From assembly GCA_963804595.1 (NCBI GenBank), contig CAWDQZ010000003.1, forward strand, positions 310,001 to 374,000: a stretch of DNA of 64,000 nt, in the 5' to 3' direction. Under the pieces are notes generated by a model that was not told the DNA's origin, did no database searches, and saw only the letters and a program-made list of their open reading frames with translations. Each line of letters begins with the position of its first letter. The first letter of the stretch is position 1. This stretch comes from DASUPK01 sp963804595. Its GTDB lineage: Bacteria; Actinomycetota; Thermoleophilia; Solirubrobacterales; 70-9. The position numbers and the translations under genes are program-made. This document shows, in pieces, positions 31,975 to 39,714 of this stretch.

Positions 31975-33038
31975 GCGGCCTGGAGGTCAGAGCTCGCGAT
32001 CGGCTTCGGGAGCTCGAGCTGGACGTCGAGCTGCAGGTGGACGGGAATGGCTGCGCCGCGATCGTCGGACCCTCCGGGGCGGGGAAATCGACCGTGCTCC
32101 GCATCATCGCCGGGCTGCGCCGCGCCGATCCAGGCCAGGTCGTGATGCGGGACGAGGTCTGGCTCGATTCGGGCAGCGGGATCAATCTCCGCCCTGAGGA
32201 GCGCACCTGCGGACTCATGTTCCAGGACTACGCCCTGTTCCCGCATCTGAGCGCCTGGAGGAACGTGGCCTTCGGAATGCGCGGCCCGCGCCATGATCGG
32301 CGGGGGCGCGCACTGGAGCAGCTCCGGCGCTTCGGGGTCGAGGAGCTGGCCGACGCCCGCCCCACCTCCCTCTCGGGAGGCGAGCGCCAGCGGGTCGCGC
32401 TGGCGCGATCGCTGGCACGCGACCCAAGCGTCCTGCTCCTCGACGAGCCGCTGGCCGCGCTCGACACCCGCACCCGCGCGCATGCCGGCCGCGAGCTCGT
32501 CCAGGCATTGAGAGAGACACGTGCGCTCGCGATCGTGGTCACCCACGACTTCTCGGAGGCGGCCATGCTGGCCGACGAGATCTTCGTCATGGACGAGGGA
32601 CGCATCGTCCAGCGTGGGACCGCCGCAGAGTTGTCGGCGCAACCGGCGAGCGCCTTCGTTGCCGACTTCGCGGGTTCGGTGGTGCTCAACGGCACGGCGC
32701 GGCCGGACGCCGGCGGATTGACTCAGGTCGACCTGGATGGCGGAGGCGTACTGCACAGCACCGACCTGATCCGCGGCCCGGTCGCCGCCCTCGTCTTTCC
32801 GTGGGAGATCAGCCTCGAGCCGGGTGGGGCCGCCCATGAGAGCTCGGCTCTCAACCGGCTCTCGGTCGAAGTCATCTCGGTGACCGAGATCGGGAACCGC
32901 GCCCGGATCGGATTGTCATCTCCGCAACCGCTGGTGGCGGAGGTGACCGTCGAATCGATCCACTCGCTGGCCCTGCATCCGGGGGCGAGGGTCACCGCGA
33001 CTTGGAAGGCGACCGCAACCCGGCTCGTCGAGCGCTAG
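31971..33038 (+). CDS. modC: Molybdate ABC transporter ATP-binding protein ModC
   Basis: 355 residues. ABC domain with Walker A VGPSGAGKSTVLRIIAG, Q-loop MFQDYALFPHLSAWRNV, signature SLSGGERQRVALARSLA and Walker B LLLDEPLAALD. The last 130 residues contain a TOBE/Mop-like regulatory part (SVEVISVTEIGNRARIGLSS). It ends next to the convergent moaA stop. Confidence 0.95.
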   Translation: MSGLEVRARDRLRELELDVELQVDGNGCAAIVGPSGAGKSTVLRIIAGLRRADPGQVVMRDEVWLDSGSGINLRPEERTCGLMFQDYALFPHLSAWRNVAFGMRGPRHDRRGRALEQLRRFGVEELADARPTSLSGGERQRVALARSLARDPSVLLLDEPLAALDTRTRAHAGRELVQALRETRALAIVVTHDFSEAAMLADEIFVMDEGRIVQRGTAAELSAQPASAFVADFAGSVVLNGTARPDAGGLTQVDLDGGGVLHSTDLIRGPVAALVFPWEISLEPGGAAHESSALNRLSVEVISVTEIGNRARIGLSSPQPLVAEVTVESIHSLALHPGARVTATWKATATRLVER

Positions 33039-34037
33039 CTACCCGCCGATCTGGCTCATCGACCGCGGCGGCCGGCGGAAGCCCGGCTCGTTGATGCGGT
33101 GCTTGAGCTCCTTGCGCCAGACCGCGTCGCGGATCAGCGCCTCGAGCTCGTCGTCGCTCGCGCCTGAGCGCAGCGGGTCGCGAAGGTCGGTCTCGTGGAT
33201 GGAGAAGAGGCAGGTGCGCAGCTTGCCGTCCGAGGTGATGCGGATGCGGTTGCAGTCGGCGCAGAAGGGCTCCGACACCGGGTTCACGAACCCGATCTCC
33301 CCCACCCCGTCCGTGAAGCGATAGACGCGCGCCGTCGCGTGAGGCTCGCGCGGGAGCGGCTCGAGCTCATACGCCGTCTCCGCTATCGCCCTGATCTCGG
33401 CTCCGGTCAGAACCGCCTCGGGCTTCCACTCGCCGTCCGCGTCCAGCGGCATGAACTCGATGAACCGCACCTGGTAGTCCGTTGAGCGGGCCAGCTCGCA
33501 GAACCGGAGCACCTCGTGCTCGGTGAAATCGCGCATCGCGATCGCGTTCAACTTGATCGGCCCCACCTCCGGGAACGCGGCGACCGCCTCCAGGCCGCGC
33601 ATCACCTGGGCCAGTGCGTCGCGGCGGGTGATCTTGAAAAAGGCGTCGCGCGCCAGCGAATCGACCGAGACGTTGAACCGATCGACCCCGGCCGCGACCA
33701 GAGCCTCAGCGTCGCGCTCGAGCAGATAGCCGTTCGTAGTCACGGAGATCTCGCGCAGGCCCTCGATGCCGCGCAGCATCGAGACCAGCTTCGGAAACTC
33801 ACGGCGGACGAGCGGCTCGCCTCCCGTCAGCCGCAGATCGCCGACACCCATCGAGGCGAGCAGCGCGACCAGCCGCTGGTTCTCCTCGAAGGTAAGGATC
33901 TCCGAGCGGTCGAGCCAGGGAAGCCCGTCGGCGGGCATGCAGTACTGACAGCGGAAGTTGCACCGGTCCACGACCGAGAGGCGCAGGTCACCGATCGACC
34001 GCCCGTGACCGTCGCGGAGTGGCTCGCGCCGCGTCAT
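33039..34037 (-). CDS. moaA: GTP 3',8-cyclase MoaA (radical SAM)
   Basis: First enzyme of molybdenum cofactor synthesis, rearranging GTP. 332 residues. Radical-SAM cluster CNFRCQYC, GLPWLDRSEILTFEEN, RLTGGEPLVRREFPKLV. The second cluster ligands are in FCADCNRIRITSDGKLRTC. The C-terminal QIGG provides the activating Gly-Gly. Start at 34037 after GGAGG. It is the last gene of the CO dehydrogenase operon and overlaps the small ORF upstream by four bases. Confidence 0.96.
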   Translation of the reverse strand: MTRREPLRDGHGRSIGDLRLSVVDRCNFRCQYCMPADGLPWLDRSEILTFEENQRLVALLASMGVGDLRLTGGEPLVRREFPKLVSMLRGIEGLREISVTTNGYLLERDAEALVAAGVDRFNVSVDSLARDAFFKITRRDALAQVMRGLEAVAAFPEVGPIKLNAIAMRDFTEHEVLRFCELARSTDYQVRFIEFMPLDADGEWKPEAVLTGAEIRAIAETAYELEPLPREPHATARVYRFTDGVGEIGFVNPVSEPFCADCNRIRITSDGKLRTCLFSIHETDLRDPLRSGASDDELEALIRDAVWRKELKHRINEPGFRRPPRSMSQIGG

Positions 34038-34225
34038 CCGGGGGGGCCTCCATTTCCGGCGCGCTTCTCCCTGGCCGGGCGGAACCGGAAGTGGCGCCGG
34101 ACCCACTCGGTCGCGAGGCGGGCGCCAACTGCCCCGATGGCGAGCACGCCGGGCAGGGTCTCCTCGACCGGGACGCCGGCGACGTGTCCGAGTAGTGGCG
34201 TGAAGACGGCAGAGATGTCCATCAC
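34034..34225 (-). CDS. Small coupled ORF between xdhC and moaA, function unknown
   Basis: 63 residues overlapping xdhC upstream and moaA downstream by four bases each (ATGA), a good sign of real translation. The middle is mildly hydrophobic (FTPLLGHVAGVPVEETLPG, VLAIGAVGARLATEWVRR), then basic (HFRFRPAREKR) and ends in GGPPG. I recognise no family. A small membrane-associated or adaptor peptide is possible. Confidence 0.5.
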   Translation of the reverse strand: MMDISAVFTPLLGHVAGVPVEETLPGVLAIGAVGARLATEWVRRHFRFRPAREKRAGNGGPPG

Positions 34226-35322
34226 CCTGCCGGCGCCGCTTCGCGATCGGAGACCGCGTCGTGGATTCGGCCCTTGACGGTCTTCAGCCTCCCGCCCTCA
34301 CGTCCCCTGCGCACGGCCGTGATCTCGCCCATGATCGAGATCGCGGTCTCCGCCGCCGTCAGGGCGCCGATATCGAGCCCGATCGGAGCCGCCAGGCGCC
34401 CGAGCTCCTCATCGGTCAGGCCCTCGGCGAGCAGGCGCTCGCGACGCTTCTCCTGGGCCCGCCGGCTGCCCATGGCCCCGATGTACTGGGCCTCTGAGCG
34501 GAGGGCGATCTTGAGCACGGCGTCGTCGAGCTTGGGGTCGTGGGTGAGCACGGCGATCGAGGTGGCCCGGTCGATTCCGCCGAGATCGTCCAAGGCCTGG
34601 TCGGGCCATGCCGCGATGACCCGCTCGGCCTCCGGGAAGCGGTCGGCGGTCGCGAAGCGCTTGCGCGGATCGACCACGAAGGCGCGCCAGCCGGCCAGCT
34701 TCGCCGCGGCGGCCAGCTGGGCGGCGAAGTCCACCGCGCCGAAGATGATCAACCGGGGCGGTGGCGCGACCACATCGACGAACAGGGTCTGCCCGTCCTG
34801 CTCGTAGAGCTCGCTGCGCTCAGACCACAACGCGGCTGCCGCCCTCTCGACGGCCGCCTCGTTCAGCTCGGGGTCCCCGAGGGAACCTTCGCGCGTCCCA
34901 TCCTCCAGCAGCAGCAGCTTCGCGCCGACGTCGGCGCCCTCCACGATCGTTGTCAGGGCTCCGCGCCCACCCTGGAGACCCAACTCCCTGAAGCGGCCAT
35001 CCAGACCACCGTCGTCATAGGTCTCCACCCAGATCGAGATCTCGCCGCCGCAGGGCAGCCCGACGTCCCAGGCGTCTTCGTCGGCGATCCCGTACTCGAG
35101 GAGCTGCGGGGCATCGCCCCTCAGGATGCCCTCCGCCACCTGGACGACCTGACCCTCCACGCATCCTCCGGAGACCGCCCCCGCCATCCTGCCGGCCTCA
35201 TTGATCGCCATCTTTGTGCCGGGCGGCTGCGGCGCAGACTTCTTCGTGTCGACGACGGTCGCCAGGGCCACCGGATCGCCTGCGCCGACCCAATCCCCCA
35301 CGACCTCCATCACGTTCTTCAT
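34222..35322 (-). CDS. XdhC/CoxI family maturation protein
   Basis: 366 residues. N-terminal XdhC domain (PVALATVVDTKKSAPQPPG, GRMAGAVSGGCVEGQVVQ, GIADEDAWDVGLPCGGEI) and C-terminal Rossmann domain (AQYIGAMGSRRAQEKRRERL). XdhC proteins bind and deliver sulfurated Moco to xanthine-oxidase-family enzymes; CoxI is the CO dehydrogenase counterpart. A second XdhC-like protein is encoded 1.5 kb upstream in the same operon. Confidence 0.92.
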   Translation of the reverse strand: MKNVMEVVGDWVGAGDPVALATVVDTKKSAPQPPGTKMAINEAGRMAGAVSGGCVEGQVVQVAEGILRGDAPQLLEYGIADEDAWDVGLPCGGEISIWVETYDDGGLDGRFRELGLQGGRGALTTIVEGADVGAKLLLLEDGTREGSLGDPELNEAAVERAAAALWSERSELYEQDGQTLFVDVVAPPPRLIIFGAVDFAAQLAAAAKLAGWRAFVVDPRKRFATADRFPEAERVIAAWPDQALDDLGGIDRATSIAVLTHDPKLDDAVLKIALRSEAQYIGAMGSRRAQEKRRERLLAEGLTDEELGRLAAPIGLDIGALTAAETAISIMGEITAVRRGREGGRLKTVKGRIHDAVSDREAAPAG

Positions 35323-35337
35323 CCGCGTTCAGCCTCC

Positions 35338-36258
35338 TCAGGCATCCGTGCCCACCAGCCGATCGAGTCCCTGCTCGGTGATCTGCTCCTGGTCGTCACG
35401 GTACTTGAGCACGGAGCCCAGGGTGAGTTCCGCGGCCGCGGGGTCGAGGTGGTCCACCCCGAGAAGCTCGAGGGCGGCGACCCAGTCGATGGTCTCCGCG
35501 ATCCCCGGCGGCTTCTGCACGTCGCTCGAGCGCAGCCGACGCACTGCCTCAGCCGCCTCCCGAGCGAGACGCTCCGCCGTTCCGGGAACCCGGCGCCGGA
35601 CGATTTCCACCTCGCGCTCCGGGCTCGGATACTCGATCCAGTGGTAGAGGCAGCGACGCTTGAGCGCGTCGTGGAGGTCGCGAGTGCGATTCGAGGTCAG
35701 GATCACCGCCGGCGGGTGCGACGCCCGGATGGTGCCGATCTCGGGGATCGTGACGCTGGACTCGGCCAGCATCTCGAACAGGAAGGCCTCGAAGTCGTCG
35801 TCGGCCCGGTCCAGCTCGTCCACCAGGAGGACGGCGGGGAGCGGGCCCTCGTGCTCGATCGCCCGGAGCAACGGGCGGGGGGTCAGGAACTCCCGGCCGA
35901 ACAGCTCCTCCTCCTCGAACCGGTCGCCCGTCGCCTCCGAGGAGCGGATCCTGAGGAGCTGGCGCGGGTAGTTCCACTCGTACAGAGCCTCCGACGAGTC
36001 GATCCCCTCGTAGCACTGCAGGCGGATCAGCTCGGTGCCCAGGGCGGCCGCCAGCGCCTTGGCGGCCTCGGTCTTGCCCACCCCGGCCTCGCCCTCCAGC
36101 AGCAGCGGCTGGGGCAGACGGAGCGACAGGAAAAGCGCCGTGGCGAGCCCGTCGTCGGCCAGGTAGTCGACCTCCTCGAGCCGGCGCCCGAGGGACTCGA
36201 TGTCGGGAACCGCGGCGCTCACCTGCGTCTCTGCGCCCGGCCGGGCGGCGCTTGTCAC
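35338..36258 (-). CDS. coxD: MoxR-type AAA ATPase CoxD
   Basis: 306 residues. Walker A LLEGEAGVGKTEAAKALAAA, Walker B AVLLVDELDRADDDFEAFL, sensor 1 AVILTSNRTRDLHDALKRRC. CoxD is needed to build the copper-sulfur part of the Mo-Cu active site of CO dehydrogenase and works with the VWA protein CoxE, encoded about 2 kb upstream in this operon. Confidence 0.93.
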   Translation of the reverse strand: MTSAARPGAETQVSAAVPDIESLGRRLEEVDYLADDGLATALFLSLRLPQPLLLEGEAGVGKTEAAKALAAALGTELIRLQCYEGIDSSEALYEWNYPRQLLRIRSSEATGDRFEEEELFGREFLTPRPLLRAIEHEGPLPAVLLVDELDRADDDFEAFLFEMLAESSVTIPEIGTIRASHPPAVILTSNRTRDLHDALKRRCLYHWIEYPSPEREVEIVRRRVPGTAERLAREAAEAVRRLRSSDVQKPPGIAETIDWVAALELLGVDHLDPAAAELTLGSVLKYRDDQEQITEQGLDRLVGTDA

Positions 36259-36866
36259 GACGAGGCCCCAGCCTCCGCCAGGACCGCCTCGTAGTCCTCA
36301 CGCGTATCCACGTCGCGCGGGATCGGACCGGGCACCCGCACCTCGACCACCTCGTCCGACCGGCGATCCATCAGCTTCCAGACGGCCTTGTCACCGTGCA
36401 GCCCTCGCAGCTCGTCGAACATCCCCCTGCCGAAGGCGAGGGGGTGTCCGGGCCCATCGTCGTAGAGGCACGCCGCCAGGACCGCGCTCGCACCGCAGCC
36501 CTCGATCAGCGCGCGGACGCCGCCTGACGTCACCCCGGGTTGGTCCCCCAGCATGAGGACCATCAGCTCCGAGCGTGGGTCGATGGCGCCGAGAGCGGAG
36601 GCGATCGACGAGGAGCAGCCCTCCCCGTAGTCCGGGTTCTCCACCACCTCGACGCCAGAGAGATCGACCTCTCGCCGGACTTCCGCCGAGCTGCCGCCGA
36701 GCGCGACTATCAGCTGGTCGAAATCGCTCGCCCTGGCCGTCTCGAGGGTGTGGTCGAGCAGGGTCCCGGAGCCGTAGGGGAGTAGCTGCTTCGGCTCTCC
36801 GAGGCGGCGCGAACCGCCGGCCGCGAGCACGAGCCCCGTGACGAACCGGTCAGCGGGTTGCGGCAT
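36255..36866 (-). CDS. MobA/MocA-type molybdenum cofactor nucleotidyltransferase
   Basis: 203 residues. Nucleotide-binding start GLVLAAGGSRRLGEPKQLLP, then GEGCSSSIASALGA, LMVLMLGDQPGVTSGGVRAL and PGPIPRDVDTREDYEAV. This type adds CMP to molybdopterin, giving the MCD form used by xanthine oxidase-family enzymes such as CO dehydrogenase. It overlaps coxD by four bases and the XdhC-YHS gene by 17. Confidence 0.92.
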   Translation of the reverse strand: MPQPADRFVTGLVLAAGGSRRLGEPKQLLPYGSGTLLDHTLETARASDFDQLIVALGGSSAEVRREVDLSGVEVVENPDYGEGCSSSIASALGAIDPRSELMVLMLGDQPGVTSGGVRALIEGCGASAVLAACLYDDGPGHPLAFGRGMFDELRGLHGDKAVWKLMDRRSDEVVEVRVPGPIPRDVDTREDYEAVLAEAGASS

Positions 36867-37812
36867 CGGGAACGCTCTGGGCGCTGAAGGTGTCGCGGCA
36901 GCCCTCCGAGCAGAAGTAGTTGAGCTCGCCGTCCCGCTCGAGTTGGATGCTCGCCTGGCTCACCGCGACCTCCATGCCGCAGACCGGGTCGACCGCGGTC
37001 TCGGTCGAGAGGGCGACTGGCGCCGGCTCGACTGGGACCGGCACGGGAGACTCGGCCGGTGCGGCCTCGATCCCGGCGGCTCGCGGCCTCGGGGCCCGGC
37101 CCGCTTCGTCCTTCGGCCTCAGGGCGACGATCTCCGCGAGGATCGCGAGCGCAATCTCCTCCGGCGTCTCCGCGCCGATCTCGAGTCCCGCCGGCGTGTG
37201 CAGGCGAGCGCGCTCCTGCTCGGGGAGATCGAGTGAGTCGCGCACGGCGAGGCCGCGAACCTCGCTGGCAACCAGGGCCACGTACGGGACTTCCGAGCGG
37301 AGCGCTTCGGTGAGCACCCGCTCCTCGTCGTGGCCGTGTGAGGCCACGATCACCGCCGCGTCGTCCGCGCTGGGCCGGGCAAGCTCCGCCGGCCCGGACT
37401 CGACCGCATAGCCCACCCGCCCCGCCAGGTCGGCGAGCGCGATCGCGATCGGCGCCGAGCCGACGACCCTGATCGTCGGCGCTGGCAGGTACGGCTCGAG
37501 GAAGACCTCGAGTGCGCCGCCGCTCAGGCAAGGGTTCTTGACCGTTACGGAACCCTCCCCGGCCTCGGGTTCCCCCTCGGCCGCGCCGGGCAGGATGCGC
37601 AGGAGAAGGGGCTCGCCGCTCTCCATTGCGCGCAGCGAATAGAGGCGCACCGAGGCCTCCGCGCAGGTCCCTCCGACGAAGCCCTCGATGGCGCCGTCCG
37701 GGCGCACGACCGCCGAGTCGCCTGCTCTCACACTCGTCGGGCTCTGTGCCCGCACCACAGTGGCCGCCACGTAGGGCACCTGCATCGTGCCTTCTCCTTC
37801 TCCTGCGGACAT
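36850..37812 (-). CDS. XdhC-family protein fused to a YHS metal-binding domain
   Basis: 320 residues. Residues 10-75 resemble the XdhC N-terminal domain (VPYVAATVVRAQSPTSVRAG, IEGFVGGTCAEASVRL). About 110-225 resemble its Rossmann part (APTIRVVGSAPIAIALADLA). After a Pro/Ala linker, the last 50 residues are a YHS domain (VDPVCGMEVAVSQASIQLER, NYFCSEGCRDTF). YHS cysteines often bind copper or other soft metals. This is suggestive because CO dehydrogenase contains a Cu next to Mo. Start ATG at 37812 follows GGAGGG. Confidence 0.85.
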   Translation of the reverse strand: MSAGEGEGTMQVPYVAATVVRAQSPTSVRAGDSAVVRPDGAIEGFVGGTCAEASVRLYSLRAMESGEPLLLRILPGAAEGEPEAGEGSVTVKNPCLSGGALEVFLEPYLPAPTIRVVGSAPIAIALADLAGRVGYAVESGPAELARPSADDAAVIVASHGHDEERVLTEALRSEVPYVALVASEVRGLAVRDSLDLPEQERARLHTPAGLEIGAETPEEIALAILAEIVALRPKDEAGRAPRPRAAGIEAAPAESPVPVPVEPAPVALSTETAVDPVCGMEVAVSQASIQLERDGELNYFCSEGCRDTFSAQSVPDAATR

Positions 37813-37860
37813 TTGGAATCCCTCCGTCAAAGGTACTCCGGGGACCCCTCCGCCCGGGGT

Positions 37861-38340
37861 CTATCCGGCCGCCTGCACGGCGTCGACCCGGTAGGTGGTC
37901 TGGGCGTCGAGGGAGCCCTCGATCCCCTCTGGAAGCTCGAAGCCCCCGAAGGTGTGGAGGCAGACCTCCTGAATCCTGACCCCCTCGGGGTCTCCCCCGT
38001 CCACCGTCCACCGTCCGTTCTCGAACCGGAGCGCATCGGGCGAAGCCCCCAGCATCGAGCCGGCCACGATCTGAGCCTTGTCACGGAGCCTCGCGGCCGT
38101 GATCGCCACGTTCTCCCCGACCGCATCGCTCGGCTCGCTGTTGAAGCTGTTCCCCTCACCGAAGCGATTGGCGTCCTCGTGGACCACCTTGATGTCCTCG
38201 GGCGGGATGCCGAGCTCGGCCGCCGCGATCCCGGCGAGCTTCGCCTCCTCCCCCTGGGATGCCTCACTCAGGCTGAGGACCACCTTTCCCGTGGGATGCA
38301 TTCGAAGGAACACTGCCCGGTAGGTGCCACCGTCAGCCAT
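37861..38340 (-). CDS. Stand-alone protein homologous to an internal segment of CoxL
   Basis: 159 residues that align with the middle-to-late part of the CoxL protein of the same operon: GKVVLSLSEASQGEEAKLAG against GKATISISAQTQGQGHETTF, ELGIPPEDIKVVHEDANRFG against ELGISPDDIQVRHGDTDRTP, and RLRDKAQIVAGSMLGASPDA against RVRDKARLIAAGMLETTPED. Both end in LPEGIEGSLDAQ / LPEGVEGGLDGQ. The Gln-Gly-Gln-Gly-His motif of CoxL that contacts the cofactor is altered to SQGEE. It has its own AAAGGA and ATG and an intact frame, between coxE and the XdhC-YHS gene. Confidence 0.82.
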   Translation of the reverse strand: MADGGTYRAVFLRMHPTGKVVLSLSEASQGEEAKLAGIAAAELGIPPEDIKVVHEDANRFGEGNSFNSEPSDAVGENVAITAARLRDKAQIVAGSMLGASPDALRFENGRWTVDGGDPEGVRIQEVCLHTFGGFELPEGIEGSLDAQTTYRVDAVQAAG

Positions 38341-38364
38341 TGCCGGTCCTTTCCTCGGAGTTGG

Positions 38365-39708
38365 TCACTGGGTGGTTCGTCCTCGCTTCGGCCCGTAGCC
38401 GCTCGGCATCGGCACGGGGCGCTGCGCGTCGGTTCGGTCGGCGCTGGGCCAGCCCGGCTCCGCGGGCGCGGCGGGTCTCTCGAGCTCCGCCGAGGCCATC
38501 CCCGCCGAGACGTCATCGGCCGCGATCGCCTCGGCCACCTCGTACATCGCCTCCAGCGAGTGGCCGCTGAGGAGGGCGTCGCAATGAGGCAGGGCGGCCG
38601 CCATCCCGCCCGTACCCGGCGAGAACCCGGTCGCCCCGGCTCGGGGATTCACCCACACGACCCGGTGGGCCAATCGCCCGAGGCGCTCCATCTCCCGTCC
38701 GAGCAGAGCTGGATCCGCGCGCTCCCAGCCGTCCGAGAGGATCACGACCACCGCACCCCTCGCCATCCCCCGGCGGCCGTGGCTGTCGTTGAAGTCCCGC
38801 AGGGCCTCGCCGATCCGGGTGCCGCTCGACCAGTCCGGCGCGGTGGCCACGGCCTGCTGGATCGCGGCTTCCGGGTTCCGCCCGCCGAGCGCGCGAGTCA
38901 GCCGGGTCAGCCGGGTTGCGAAGACGAACGCCTCGGCCGGAGCGCCGCTGGCCACCGCCGAGGTGAGGAGGTGGAGATACGCTCGCGCGTACGGCTCCAT
39001 CGAGCCGGAGATATCACACAGGAGCACGAGCCGCCGCGGGCGCGTCTGCCTGGTCCGCCTGGCCAGCACCATCGGATCGCCTCCAGTCCGCAGGCTGCGC
39101 CGCAGGGTGCGCCGCAAGTCGAGTTGCTCACCCCGCCTGGCGCGCCGCCTCCTGCGGGCGCGACGACGGGGCGCGGCCACCTCCAGTGCCGCCATCAGCT
39201 GTCGGATTCTCTCCAGCTCGTCCGGGTCGAGGGATTCGAAGCTCCGCTCGTGCAGGCGCTCCTCCTCGCTGGCGGAAGCCAGCGGGACCTCGACCTCGAG
39301 TCCCGTCTCGTCCTCGGCCGGAGGCGAGGCCGCGGCACGCATGCCGCCGCTCGGCTCGTCGCGTGACTCGCCAGGCACCTCCCGCGCCTCCGGCAACGGC
39401 GGTCGTTCACTCGAACGCAAGCCGCTCAGCGTTGGTGAATAGGGATCGCCGCGTTCCTCATCCGGCTCCAGAGCCGGATCGAAGACGGCGGCGAAGACGC
39501 GGTCGAAGGTCGGCAGCTGGGACTGGGAGGAGACGAATACCGAGCGCGCTGTCCAGTACAGCTCGGATCGCCGGGCCGGCCCCACCAGTGCGACCGCCTC
39601 GACGAAGCGAGACGCGCGCTCCGGAGTGGTGGGCACGCCGGCCGCGCGCAGGCGCTGGCCCAGAGCGGTGGCCAGCGCGGGAAGGTCGATCGCAGCGAGC
39701 TCAGGCAC
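38365..39708 (-). CDS. coxE: VWA-domain protein CoxE
   Basis: 447 residues. A helical N-terminal third (PALATALGQRLRAAGVPTTP, RSELYWTARSVFVSSQSQ) and an acidic middle precede a basic RRRARRRRRARRG stretch. The von Willebrand A domain has MIDAS motif LLCDISGSM, followed by SGTRIGEALRDFNDS and VVILSDGWERADPALLGREM. CoxE is the partner of the CoxD ATPase in maturation of the Mo-Cu site. Start GTG at 39708, just after coxL. Confidence 0.93.
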   Translation of the reverse strand: MPELAAIDLPALATALGQRLRAAGVPTTPERASRFVEAVALVGPARRSELYWTARSVFVSSQSQLPTFDRVFAAVFDPALEPDEERGDPYSPTLSGLRSSERPPLPEAREVPGESRDEPSGGMRAAASPPAEDETGLEVEVPLASASEEERLHERSFESLDPDELERIRQLMAALEVAAPRRRARRRRRARRGEQLDLRRTLRRSLRTGGDPMVLARRTRQTRPRRLVLLCDISGSMEPYARAYLHLLTSAVASGAPAEAFVFATRLTRLTRALGGRNPEAAIQQAVATAPDWSSGTRIGEALRDFNDSHGRRGMARGAVVVILSDGWERADPALLGREMERLGRLAHRVVWVNPRAGATGFSPGTGGMAAALPHCDALLSGHSLEAMYEVAEAIAADDVSAGMASAELERPAAPAEPGWPSADRTDAQRPVPMPSGYGPKRGRTTQ

Positions 39709-39714
39709 GCCCGA

